Shown: positions 16,495-25,250, numbered from the stretch's first letter. The stretch is 35,263 nucleotides of DNA from Oscillospiraceae bacterium (GCA_900768245.1 CAAGCE010000043.1:1-35263); one strand, 5' to 3'. Numbers and translations are program-made. Notes: generated by a model from the sequence alone, not told the origin.

Positions 16495-17227
16495 TTTCAA
16501 GCACCACCCTTTCAAAAACTTCCTCAAGGTTTTCTGCGCTGTAACGCTCCTTGAGCTCATCTATTTTTCCTACTGCCATAAGCTTTCCGCCTGTTATGAT
16601 GCCAACACGGTCGGAAAGATATTCAATTTCAAGCATATTATGTGATGAAAGCAGGAAGGACATATTCTGTTCCTTTGCAAGCTGCTTTATCATCTTTCTT
16701 ATTTCAAGGGCATTGATAACATCAAGTCCCGATGTTGCCTCGTCCATTATTGCAAGCTTAGGCTCGGTCATAACCGCACGGGCAAGGAGAAGCTTTCTTA
16801 TCATACCTCTTGAATAGCCGCCTATCTTATCATTCAGTCTGTCACCAAGTCCGCATATTGCAATACCTCTCTGAACGTACTTTTCAATAGTATCCTTGTC
16901 CCCGGAAAAAAGTCCTGCCATAAAATAAAGATATTTTTTTCCTGTCATTGTCTTGTATGCGCCTGCTTCATCAGGGAGATATGTTATGTTTTCACGGACC
17001 TTGGCAGGCTCTTTTATAATGCTGTGTCCGGCAACAAAAGCGTCGCCTGACGTTGGCTGGATAAGTGTTGCAATGGTACGGATAGTTGTGGTCTTGCCTG
17101 CACCGTTAGGACCGATAAGGGCAAATATCTCACCCTCTTCAACATTGAACGTTACATTATCCGCTGCAAAAACGTCTTTTTTAGGATATTTTTTTGAAAG
17201 CCCCTTTACTTCAAGAACGTTAGCCAT
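16481..17227 (-). CDS. ABC transporter ATP-binding protein (NatA-like)
   Basis: The 248-aa ATPase has Walker A GPNGAGKTT at 39-47, the signature variant YSRGM at 138-142 and Walker B LAIMDE at 158-163 followed by ATSGLD. YSRGM-type signatures are frequent in ABC-2 exporters of the NatA/CcmA group. It leads a three-gene operon with the permease and the small membrane protein. TAAGGAGCTG lies just before the ATG. The region upstream, shared with the divergent nucleobase-permease operon, contains TACTTGCTTAGTA near 17260, which looks like an operator half-site pair. No regulator gene is nearby. Confidence 0.93.
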   Translation of the reverse strand: MANVLEVKGLSKKYPKKDVFAADNVTFNVEEGEIFALIGPNGAGKTTTIRTIATLIQPTSGDAFVAGHSIIKEPAKVRENITYLPDEAGAYKTMTGKKYLYFMAGLFSGDKDTIEKYVQRGIAICGLGDRLNDKIGGYSRGMIRKLLLARAVMTEPKLAIMDEATSGLDVINALEIRKMIKQLAKEQNMSFLLSSHNMLEIEYLSDRVGIITGGKLMAVGKIDELKERYSAENLEEVFERVVLENEVR

Positions 17228-17414
17228 AAAATTCAGCTCCTTATATCATAATATGTATTACTTGCTTAGTACAATAATACTATACATCATTGTTATTCCT
17301 TTGTCAAGGGGTATTTTAAAAAAATATGAACTTTTATTTGCTTTTTACCTTTTCGATAAAAAAGCCGCATTTTTTGAAACAATATTTTTTATTGCAACAT
17401 TTTTTTCGGTTTTA

Positions 17415-17452
17415 TTGACATAGTATACTATACGTCGTATAATATATACTAT
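17415..17452 (+). promoter_or_regulatory. Near-consensus promoter overlapped by an operator-like palindrome
   Basis: TTGACA (17415-17420), a 17-base spacer and TATAAT (17438-17443) form an almost perfect sigma-A promoter. The spacer and -10 are covered by an imperfect palindrome, TAGTATACTATACG facing CGTATAATATATACTA (17421-17452), with a smaller perfect AGTATACT in the left half. A repressor bound there would block the promoter. Confidence 0.75.
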
Positions 17453-17475
17453 ATAAATTGTGTGGGGTGCAAATT

Positions 17476-17652
17476 ATGAAAGAGCAGAATAATTATGATG
17501 AAAAGCTTGACGCTGAAATTGAAAAGCGCATAGCCGAAATGGAAGATCCGAACTATGTTTTCCCAAAGCGTTTCGGCAGGAGGGATTACATCGCCGTCGG
17601 GGCAACGGTGCTTTTCTGCCTTGCCGCAGTAATTATCGGCGCATATCTTTAA
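17476..17652 (+). CDS. Small single-helix membrane protein paired with the NCS1 permease
   Basis: A 58-aa protein with a charged N-terminal half (KLDAEIEKRIAEMEDPNY) and one C-terminal membrane helix (IAVGATVLFCLAAVIIGAYL). The frame is open from 17458, but the ATG at 17476, six bases after GGGGTG, is the likely start. It lies 15 bases before the permease gene in the same operon. I do not recognise a family. Size, topology and position suggest a small accessory subunit of the permease; this is inference. Confidence 0.75.
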   Translation: MKEQNNYDEKLDAEIEKRIAEMEDPNYVFPKRFGRRDYIAVGATVLFCLAAVIIGAYL

Positions 17653-17667
17653 CAGGGGGACGGAACA

Positions 17668-19095
17668 TTGAAAAACAACGTTGATTCACAAATCGAAAAG
17701 GAAGCACTTTTCGGCATTGCACCTGTGCTTAACAAAGAAAAGCTTTACGGCTTTTTAGACGCTGTACTTATTCTTTCGGGCTACTGTATAGCTACGTGGA
17801 GCTATACTCAGGGGTCATATCTTGCAACGCTTGTGGGATTCAAGCAGCTTCTTATCGGTGCATTTCTCGGTGCGATACTAATGCTTGCAATTTATCAGCT
17901 GCCCGTTATTCTTTCCGTGCGTTACGGTATTGACATATGGATATGGCTGAAGGCTGTTTTCGGGCAAAAGGGTGTGACCGTTATAACCGTCACCATCATA
18001 CTTATAAATTACCCGTGGTATGCTGTCTGCGCCGACCTTTTTGCATCGTCTATGGCTAATCTTATGGGACTTTTAGGGATAGCTGTTCCGCAGGCTGTGA
18101 CAGTCCTGCTGCGAATCGCCTGCGTTGCCATAGGTACGGTCATTGCATATAAGGGCATAGGCACTATCACTCATACCACAAGAATACTTGTGCCGCTTCT
18201 TCTTGCACTTGGAGTAATGGTAGTTGTGGTAGGCTTTACATCTGTACCGTTTGACTATATATGGAATTACCGTCCCGATACGTCAGCTTACTCCGACAGC
18301 ATTATACCATACATAATTTCCATTGAAGCCAATTTTGCTTTTGTTATCACCTTGGTAGGCGGTATGGCGGAAGTACCCCGCCTTGCAAAAAAGGAAAGCG
18401 GCGGCTACTGGGCAGGTGTCATCGGTCAGGGCGTTTCAGGCTCGTTCTTTGTTGTGGTGGGTGCAGTTATGGCTATTGCAATGCAGTATGTTTCGGGAGA
18501 AATGATAGACGATCCGACGCTTATGCTGGCGGCACTTTCCGTACCTGCCCTTGCATTCAGCTCACTTCTGCTTGTTGCATTTGCAAATATCGGAACTCAG
18601 GCGGTAGGCTCATACATTTACGGCGTTATGCTGAAATCATCATTCAGAAAAGCCGAATATCACGTTCTTATACTTATTCTTGCAGGCTATGTCACAATAC
18701 TTTGCATATGGGGAAAGATAGTTGAGTATTTCGGTTCGTTCCTTACAATAAGTGCCTGTATTTATGCACCTCTTGCGGCACTTCTCTTTGCAGACTTTTT
18801 CTTTGTGAGGAAACAGAAGCTTGCCCTGCGCTCGGCATTCGGCTTAAAAGGATACAACGCTTACAGCTACACAAAGGGTATAAACTGGGTAGGTATGCTG
18901 TGTGTTGCGGCAGGAGCTGCAATGTCGCTGGCGGTTTATGATCCTGTGACCTGCGAAGTGCATAATATGCTGCTTTTCCGACTTACGCCAACGGGCTTTT
19001 CATTCCTCGGAACAGGATTGCTTTACTTCCTGCTTAGCCTTATACCGCCAATAAGAAAATATCTTCTCCGTGACAGAGATGAAATAACTGTCTGA
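17668..19095 (+). CDS. NCS1 family nucleobase permease (CodB-like cytosine/purine permease)
   Basis: This 475-aa, 12-helix protein begins like NCS1 carriers: N-terminal FGIAPVLNKEKLYGFLDAVLI, then GYCIATWSYTQGSYLATLVG (helix 1), and the Trp/Tyr-rich INYPWYAVCADLFASS in helix 3. Family members take up cytosine, purines, hydantoins or thiamine precursors with Na+ or H+. The start is a TTG at 17668 placed eight bases after AGGGGG. No deaminase or nucleobase salvage gene is nearby, so the substrate is open. The next gene starts 10 bases later. Confidence 0.88.
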   Translation: MKNNVDSQIEKEALFGIAPVLNKEKLYGFLDAVLILSGYCIATWSYTQGSYLATLVGFKQLLIGAFLGAILMLAIYQLPVILSVRYGIDIWIWLKAVFGQKGVTVITVTIILINYPWYAVCADLFASSMANLMGLLGIAVPQAVTVLLRIACVAIGTVIAYKGIGTITHTTRILVPLLLALGVMVVVVGFTSVPFDYIWNYRPDTSAYSDSIIPYIISIEANFAFVITLVGGMAEVPRLAKKESGGYWAGVIGQGVSGSFFVVVGAVMAIAMQYVSGEMIDDPTLMLAALSVPALAFSSLLLVAFANIGTQAVGSYIYGVMLKSSFRKAEYHVLILILAGYVTILCIWGKIVEYFGSFLTISACIYAPLAALLFADFFFVRKQKLALRSAFGLKGYNAYSYTKGINWVGMLCVAAGAAMSLAVYDPVTCEVHNMLLFRLTPTGFSFLGTGLLYFLLSLIPPIRKYLLRDRDEITV

Positions 19096-19105
19096 GGAGG
19101 ACGCT

Positions 19106-20374
19106 ATGAAAAAGAAAAAGATAGTAACAACGCCATTTGACCGTCAGCGTATACCTCCGAAACAGAATTTATTTTTTATGCTGCCGATATGGCTTATCTG
19201 CAAAATAGTGACAAGCCGCTCAAAGCTGCGGATAAACCGTGTCAATATGAAAGGTCTGAAACCGCCTTTTTTGGTGCTTGGAACGCACCATGCGTTTATG
19301 GATTTTATCGTGTCGCCGCTGGCGGTGTTCCCATACAGAGCAAATTATATTTCGGAGCTTGAGGGCTTTGAAAATTATGGAGAGTGGCTCTATCGTCAGG
19401 CAGGCTGCCTCGGAACAAGAAAGTTCGTCAATGATATTGCTCTTATAAAAAACATAAAGCGTGTTATGGAACGCAAGGGTATACTTATCTATTACCCCGA
19501 AGCACGTTATGCAAATGTGGGAACAAGCTCTGAACTGCCCGAATCCGTAGGGAAGCTTGTAAAGTATCTTGATGTGCCTGTTGTCACGCTCAATATGCGG
19601 GGAAATTACCTCCAGTCGCCTATATGGAACTTAACAATGCGACGTGAGGTGCTTCTTGATGCAACGGTAACGCAGGTTTTTACCCGTGAGCAGGTGAGAA
19701 ATGCCACTGTTGAAGAAATAAACGAAAAGATCGGCGAGTTTCTCTCCTATGACGAGTACGGGTATCAGTACAAAACCAAAATGGCAGTAACCTATGAAAA
19801 ACGTGCCGAGGGAATAGAAAAGCCGCTTTACCAGTGTCCCGAATGTAAAGCCGAGTTTGAGACCTATACCGAGGGCGCAGACATTTACTGCAAAAACTGC
19901 GGAATGCACCGCCATATGACCGAGTACGGCAGAATGACCAAATCCGACGGCACAGAGGACGGCTTTTCACACATTCCCGATTGGTACGAATGGGAGCGAA
20001 GAAACGTGATCGACGAAATAAACAGCGGCAGATATAGCCTTGATATAAAAGTGAAGATAGAATCCCTGCCGAATGCGGTAAATTTCATAGACTGCGGTGA
20101 GGGTCGGCTTGTGCATAATTCGGACGGCTTCAGCCTGACCTTCCGTGACTATGGCAATACCGAGGAGCGAACCCTTGCCTTTGCACCATTGACAATGACA
20201 TCTGTCCATACCGAGTATGACTACCGAGGGAAAGGACAATGTATAACACTTTCGACATTGGATAATACCTATTTTATATATCCGCTTGAAAAAGGCTTCA
20301 ACGCAACAAAAATACAGTTTGCAGCGGAGTATTTGTATAAGCTTAATAAAATTAAACTCAGTTCAAAATCGTAA
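19106..20374 (+). CDS. PlsC-like acyltransferase fused to a C-terminal zinc ribbon
   Basis: The 422-aa protein has two parts. Residues about 20-235 resemble lysophospholipid acyltransferases: HHAFMD at 61-66 gives the H-x4-D catalytic motif, GCLGTRKF follows, and PEAR at 131-134 stands where PlsC has the EGTR-type phosphate-binding motif. Residues 244-265 are a zinc ribbon with C244-x2-C247 and C262-x2-C265, and a further 155-residue domain of unknown kind with no membrane helix follows. Lysophosphatidate acyltransfer is the family role, but the missing long membrane anchor and the added ribbon make the substrate uncertain. GAGGAGG precedes the ATG. No stem-loop terminator follows; the T-tract starts two bases past the stop and leads into the large fold-back element. 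Confidence 0.85.
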   Translation: MKKKKIVTTPFDRQRIPPKQNLFFMLPIWLICKIVTSRSKLRINRVNMKGLKPPFLVLGTHHAFMDFIVSPLAVFPYRANYISELEGFENYGEWLYRQAGCLGTRKFVNDIALIKNIKRVMERKGILIYYPEARYANVGTSSELPESVGKLVKYLDVPVVTLNMRGNYLQSPIWNLTMRREVLLDATVTQVFTREQVRNATVEEINEKIGEFLSYDEYGYQYKTKMAVTYEKRAEGIEKPLYQCPECKAEFETYTEGADIYCKNCGMHRHMTEYGRMTKSDGTEDGFSHIPDWYEWERRNVIDEINSGRYSLDIKVKIESLPNAVNFIDCGEGRLVHNSDGFSLTFRDYGNTEERTLAFAPLTMTSVHTEYDYRGKGQCITLSTLDNTYFIYPLEKGFNATKIQFAAEYLYKLNKIKLSSKS

Positions 20375-20613
20375 GTTTTTTTATTTTTATTAGGGCGGCG
20401 GCATTTAGTTTGCTGAAAATCGTGGGATAGTAAGCCGCCGCGGTCGTAAGTACCAAGCGAAACCAAACACTTAAAGTTTCGGTCAAGCCTTTTCAAAGGC
20501 TTGCAGGGTCGAGGGACAGCGTCCCCGTCGCTCCCGCAGGAGCGAAACTCCCCTGCGCAATCTAACGAATAAAGCAAAAGTAACAGTAAAGCCAAGCAAA
20601 AGAAACAAATAAA

Positions 20614-20697
20614 AAGCGCAATGCAGTAAAAAATGCTGGTACAACAGATGTAACGCCAGTTACAATCTGAACTGACCCGATAATCTGCATTGCGCTT
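20614..20697 (+). repeat. GCGCAATGCAG hairpin, copy 1
   Basis: AAGCGCAATGCAG (20614-20626) and CTGCATTGCGCTT (20685-20697) are perfect 13-bp inverted ends of an 84-bp unit. The cores differ between copies, so the ends are what is conserved. Confidence 0.85.
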
Positions 20698-21113
20698 ATT
20701 CTATCCTATCCAAACAAAAATAACCCTTTTTCAAATTTGCGAGCGCAGCAGAGCAAATTTGGAAAACAAAGCAAAACTAAAGACTGCCGATAAAGAACAA
20801 AATTAACCCTTGCCATAAACGATATATTCAAGCAACAGCGCAGAATTATCGTTTATGAGCAACGGAGTAAAAGTAACGGTTCAATAAAACACCGCAGTAT
20901 CTTATAAAACAGTCACGTTCAAGGCGGGATGGGAAACCCAGCCCCTACGGAATTATGTGGTATATTCAAGACGGCACATTAAAAGCGGCGATGTTTAGCA
21001 TAGTTTTGCTTGTTAATCATTTATATCTGTTAATTTTGCTGTGTTTTCCAAATTTGCTCCGCTTACGCTCGCAAATTTGGAAAAGGGGTAATTTTGTTTA
21101 ATAATATAGAATT

Positions 21114-21197
21114 AGCGCAATGCAGATTAACCGTTTTATATAGATAGTTGTTTTCGTTACTTCTATTGGTTTTACCTTTTTGAGGTGCATTGCGCTT
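21114..21197 (-). repeat. GCGCAATGCAG hairpin, copy 2
   Basis: Also 84 bp, with AGCGCAATGCA and TGCATTGCGCT ends and a core unlike copy 1. It is the mirror partner of copy 1 within the composite element. Confidence 0.8.
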
Positions 21198-21564
21198 TTG
21201 ATTTTTTCATTTTGTTTTTCGTTTGCTTGTTTTGCTTTATTCGTTAGAATGCGCTAAGGGGATTTCGCTCTCTGCTAAAGGTCATATATGCCCTGCGACC
21301 ACGGTCTTTTCCCTTTGGATTCCCCCCACCTTTGAAAGGTGGACGAAACTTTTATATGATGGTGCTGCTACTTTTGTGCCGTACTTGCGGCGCGGCTGCT
21401 ATCTTTGAGTCCGCACTTATTTGGGCGCGTCTAAATAAAAAATAAAAGAATGTAACTTTTTAACATTAACTCTCTATTTGTCCCCCAAATTCAGTATTGA
21501 TAAAAATTATCTTAAAAAAATGTGCATATTTATCACTTTTATACTGGACTTTTGGTATTAAATA

Positions 21565-21573
21565 TGATATAAT
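21565..21573 (+). promoter_or_regulatory. Extended -10 promoter of the FN3 protein gene
   Basis: TGATATAAT is an extended -10 (TGn-TATAAT) about 55 bases before the start codon. The -35 region, TGGACT at 21545-21550, is poor, as is common for extended -10 promoters. Confidence 0.5.
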
Positions 21574-21629
21574 TGTGCTAAGATTATATTTAGGCTATTT
21601 ATCAGCTTTTTTATATACGGAGGGTATAT

Positions 21630-24600
21630 ATGCTTAATTTTTATACAAAAAAGAAAATACTGAAACGATTATCCGAATGCTCGGAAAAGAATTTTTTAAT
21701 GGTGCTGCCTTGCATGATAGCGGCGGCTTGTGTAAAGCTTTTCTACTTTGCTGCCTGCAATATAGATATTGCACTTTCCGATAGGGACGGCAATTTCCTC
21801 GGAATAAAGAGAAAACAAAAGGTGAACGCTCCTTCAAAGGTCAAGCAGGACGATATTGTCTATGTGAAAAAATCTCCTGCGGGAAGAATAGTTTCAGCTG
21901 TTCTGGCTTTTGCTTTTGCATTTATGACTGTTCCCGCTTCGGAAATAACGGTTTTTGCCGCTGATGGCTATACTCAGCTTTCGGGCAGCTCATACTATTA
22001 TAAAGACTCCGACTGGACGACCCTTAAAATCGCCGAAAAGAACTTCGTCAACGGCTACGGTTCGGCAAGAGTTTTCTGGGAGCTTATCACAGGCAAGCCC
22101 GGAAGCTACATAATCACTAAAGTAAACAATGCCAACGGCGTTGAAGAAATAATGTCTGACGTTTGGAAGTCCACAACCTACACCTATACCGGACTTTCTC
22201 CGTCGACAAGCTATACTTATAGGATACAGGCGAAGAAAACTATCTCTCTTTACAACCTTATTCCTAAAGATCCGAGCGCTGACCCTCCAAGACTTACCGA
22301 TCAGTACGAAAAAGTAACTACATACGATATTTTAAGTAATGAGATCGAGTTCAATGCGGGTACTCCTAACGTTGCTATCGATACACCTGTTCTTAATGAC
22401 ATTGAATATGACGGCAACGTTACCGCTACTCTCAGATGGACTCCCGTAACTCAGCGAGGCAGCGATGTTGACGCTGAAGGCTACGTTATTTTCAGACGTA
22501 CTATAAATAATAAAACTTCAACTGCCACAAAGTTCACACAGATAGGCTCTATCCGTGCAGCAAGTCCGGGTGCTATTGATGCAAACGGTCTGTTCACTTA
22601 CAGCGACACCGTTGTTCAGGGTACTGTTTATGAGTACTATGTTATGGCGTACAGCGATGTTTTCGGTGATACAAGCGGTCAGTATATCCCTAATTCCGCA
22701 GGTATCATCACCAGCGCAAGCGAAGAAAACGCTGTAAAGAAAAGAATCGCTACTACCCCTACATCTCCTAAGAACCTTAAAGTAACTTCAAATAAAAAGG
22801 ATACCCTTAACCTTACATGGGCGGCAGGCTCGGGCAACAACAACGGCTATATCATTTTCCGCTCCGATGTTGAGCTTAAAGAAGCCGAAGCTTATGCGGC
22901 AGGATATTCCGATTTCAGCAAATATATCATTGATAAGGCTGCACTCCTTGATGAAGTCAGCGACAGCACAAAATCATATGCCGACAAGGACAGCTCACTT
23001 ATCAATGACCATACATACTGGTACTATGTTATCTCCTATATCATTCAGGATACATCCGGCACACGTCTTTACAGCGTTCCTGCAAAGGCAAGCGGAAGTA
23101 TCAGTTCGTCACTTACAACACCTCAGGGCTTTACAGCTGTTCCCGGTGACGGTCAGGTAGTTCTCAGCTGGGATCAGGTCGCAGGTGCGGACGGCTACAA
23201 GCTTTATATCACAAAGGTTTCAAGCTATGACGGCTCAACAACAGGTGTAGGCGTAACAAATGTTGTATATGTAACAAAGAATACATACACTCACGTCGGA
23301 CTTTTCAACGGCGATGTTTATTCCTATCAGGTAAGAGCATACATCAACACAACAACAAATCCCGACCCGACAGTTGAGGATTATGACAAGCTCCTCAGCG
23401 ATTACAGCGACAAGAGAACGGTTACGGTAGGTCTTGAACTGGGTACTCCTCAGGATATGAAGGCTACTACAAAAGAAGGTACGGTAACAGTTTCATGGTC
23501 TGCTGTAAGCGGTGCGGAAGGCTATACACTCTATTACAGCAAAAACAGCGGCGCATATCAGCATGTCGAGGTAACAAAGCCGACCTTCAATCATACAGGT
23601 CTTAATATCGGCGACCGTTATTCCTACTATGTTGTTCCTTACAAGACAGTAAACGGTGTAAGAGTTGTTGGTAATTCTTCAGTTATAATAAGCATTATCG
23701 TAGGTGACAGCATCGATGCTCCGAAGGATCTAACAGCTACCGCATCTGACGGAAAGATAGACCTTAAATGGACGACCGTAAAGGGTGCTGAGGGTTATAT
23801 CGTTTATGCAACAAGCGGCGGCGTTACAACAAACTTCAACGTTTCAAAGGGTACATTCTCTCATACTGGACTCACAACAGGTTCGGTATGGTCATATTAT
23901 GTAGTGGCTTATAAAACAGTAAACGGCGAGAGATTTTACAGCGAACCGTCCGCAACGGTAACAGCCACAGCAGGTATTTTCCTTTCCGCACCTGCGGATT
24001 TTGCAGTAAAAACCAACGATGCAAGCGCAACCCTCACATGGACAGCCGTTAAGGGCTCAGAGGGTTACACAGTTTACGCTTACAAGAGCGGTACATCACT
24101 TCAGTTTGATGTTTCAAAGCCGACCTTCACACATACAGGTCTTAACAACGGTGAAACATGGAACTACTATGTAAGAGCATATAAGACAGTAAACGGCGAA
24201 AGAGTTTACAGCGACCCGACAATAACACTTTCTATAAAGATAGGTGCTGCACTTTCAGCTCCGATAGATCTTATTGCTGTATCCGGAAACCGTCAGGTAG
24301 ACCTTAAATGGAGCAAGGTAAACGGTGCGGAAGGCTATATCGTTTATCTTTATGATGATGCTTCGGAATCCTTCCTGCCGCTGACTGCCGTTTCAAAAAC
24401 ACAGTATTCTCACACAGGACTTAAAAACGGTACGAAATACACCTATATGGTTGCCGCATATAAAACATTGAACGGCGAACAGGTAATAGGCGATTACTCA
24501 ATGGCAGTATGGGCTATCCCGTCATCAGGAAGCGCAGGCGATATTGATACAACTCTCAATATCAAGGGTACAGCTCCTTACGGTATTTCCCACAGCGAGC

Positions 24601-25205
24601 TTATTTCCGCAGCCGCAAACCACGATGCTTTTGATGAATCCGTTGATATTTATTTCTCAGTAAACAGCGAGTCAACAAAGGCTGTAAAGGAAGTCCTCAA
24701 GCACTATGCAAACGGTCTGAGCAGCTTTATAATCTATCCGTTCGACATAAGCGCATATATTGCGGATACATTGGTATCTGTTGAACCGAACGACGGTTAC
24801 AGCGTAACATTTACAATGCCTGTTCCCGATAAGCTTATCCGTTACCGTGACTATATTACGGTCATACATATCCCGACAGACGGAACTCAGATAATCTATG
24901 ATGATGACATTGACAATGTTTTTGTCAGTGCGACCGACCTTGAAGTCCTTCCGAGCGCAATTATCCAGATAAACGGACATTGGTGCATTCAGTTCACAGC
25001 ATCAAGCTTCTCACCGTTCGCACTTGTTATCTATAAGGATAATATAAGCGATATTTCATCAGGTGCAGCTTCCGAGGCAGGCTCTTTTGCAGGCACATTC
25101 AATACGGGTATGCTCCTTTTCACAGTAACACCCGATATTATGCCGCAGGAGAAGAAAACAAAATTTGTTGTTTCAACAAAGAAATATTACAGAATAAAAA
25201 AATAA
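21630..25205 (+). CDS. Secreted or surface multi-domain fibronectin type III protein
   Basis: The 1191-aa protein begins with an unusual 85-residue leader holding a hydrophobic stretch (about 22-43) and a charged segment (50-82). A signal-peptide-like helix (about 86-103) ends VFAAD. About eight FN3-like domains follow (113-240, 245-362, 376-490, 497-600, 604-692, 696-780, 786-872, 876-963), each with the W...G-x-E-GY and TGL..G..Y.Y.V.AYKT motifs. A 225-residue C-terminal domain follows, with an SSFSPFAL motif as seen near the end of many Clostridial surface proteins. There is no LPXTG or dockerin. Family roles are adhesion or spacing between enzymatic modules; no catalytic domain is present. 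CGGAGG stands seven bases before the ATG. Eight FN3 units is my count by eye. Confidence 0.88.
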   Translation: MLNFYTKKKILKRLSECSEKNFLMVLPCMIAAACVKLFYFAACNIDIALSDRDGNFLGIKRKQKVNAPSKVKQDDIVYVKKSPAGRIVSAVLAFAFAFMTVPASEITVFAADGYTQLSGSSYYYKDSDWTTLKIAEKNFVNGYGSARVFWELITGKPGSYIITKVNNANGVEEIMSDVWKSTTYTYTGLSPSTSYTYRIQAKKTISLYNLIPKDPSADPPRLTDQYEKVTTYDILSNEIEFNAGTPNVAIDTPVLNDIEYDGNVTATLRWTPVTQRGSDVDAEGYVIFRRTINNKTSTATKFTQIGSIRAASPGAIDANGLFTYSDTVVQGTVYEYYVMAYSDVFGDTSGQYIPNSAGIITSASEENAVKKRIATTPTSPKNLKVTSNKKDTLNLTWAAGSGNNNGYIIFRSDVELKEAEAYAAGYSDFSKYIIDKAALLDEVSDSTKSYADKDSSLINDHTYWYYVISYIIQDTSGTRLYSVPAKASGSISSSLTTPQGFTAVPGDGQVVLSWDQVAGADGYKLYITKVSSYDGSTTGVGVTNVVYVTKNTYTHVGLFNGDVYSYQVRAYINTTTNPDPTVEDYDKLLSDYSDKRTVTVGLELGTPQDMKATTKEGTVTVSWSAVSGAEGYTLYYSKNSGAYQHVEVTKPTFNHTGLNIGDRYSYYVVPYKTVNGVRVVGNSSVIISIIVGDSIDAPKDLTATASDGKIDLKWTTVKGAEGYIVYATSGGVTTNFNVSKGTFSHTGLTTGSVWSYYVVAYKTVNGERFYSEPSATVTATAGIFLSAPADFAVKTNDASATLTWTAVKGSEGYTVYAYKSGTSLQFDVSKPTFTHTGLNNGETWNYYVRAYKTVNGERVYSDPTITLSIKIGAALSAPIDLIAVSGNRQVDLKWSKVNGAEGYIVYLYDDASESFLPLTAVSKTQYSHTGLKNGTKYTYMVAAYKTLNGEQVIGDYSMAVWAIPSSGSAGDIDTTLNIKGTAPYGISHSELISAAANHDAFDESVDIYFSVNSESTKAVKEVLKHYANGLSSFIIYPFDISAYIADTLVSVEPNDGYSVTFTMPVPDKLIRYRDYITVIHIPTDGTQIIYDDDIDNVFVSATDLEVLPSAIIQINGHWCIQFTASSFSPFALVIYKDNISDISSGAASEAGSFAGTFNTGMLLFTVTPDIMPQEKKTKFVVSTKKYYRIKK
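23440..24520 (+). repeat. In-frame 270-bp tandem repeats encoding FN3 domains 5 to 8
   Basis: Four successive units of about 90 codons share near-identical stretches at DNA level, for example those coding TFxHTGL and YKTVNGER. They look like recent duplications or gene conversion, while domains 1-4 are far more diverged. Confidence 0.75.
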
Positions 25206-25250
25206 AGACTGCATACAATTGGATTTAAGACTATCAATTGGCTGTTTTAT

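Larger units (their letters stand above)
20376..21446. mobile_element. 1.07-kb non-coding nested inverted repeat (composite fold-back element)
   Basis: The two halves are inverted copies in the same order. T/A tracts and CGGCGG arms are outermost (20393-20465 and 21386-21446). Then AAGTTTCG (20474 and, inverted, near 21344) and TCTAACGAATAAAGCAAAA (20561-20579, perfectly inverted at 21230-21248). Next come GCGCAATGCAG hairpins (20614-20697 and 21114-21197). Innermost are CAAATTTGC hairpins (20732-20761 and 21049-21079). The arms are about 390 bp with clear but imperfect matching. The roughly 280-bp core has a perfect 11-bp hairpin (20814-20857) and GGCGGGATGGGAAACCCAGC near 20922. The left arm also has three tandem hairpins at 20485-20543 that the right arm keeps only weakly. 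No credible gene lies inside. Confidence 0.75.

Noticed and set aside
20480..20545. Three tandem hairpins (AAGCCTTTTCAAAGGCTT, GGGAC-AGC-GTCCC, GCTCC-CGCA-GGAGC) as a stand-alone structured RNA
   Set aside because: They are part of the left arm of the composite element, with weak counterparts in the right arm, so a separate RNA gene is not supported.
20269..20595. A minus-strand ORF of 108 aa running from the acyltransferase 3' end into the fold-back element
   Set aside because: Half of it is the reverse of a real gene and half is repeat DNA; a similar-looking peptide start arises at 21223 only because the repeats are inverted copies.
21223..21408. A 61-aa plus-strand ORF inside the composite element
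   Set aside because: No ribosome binding site and no protein-like composition; it mirrors the repeat described above.
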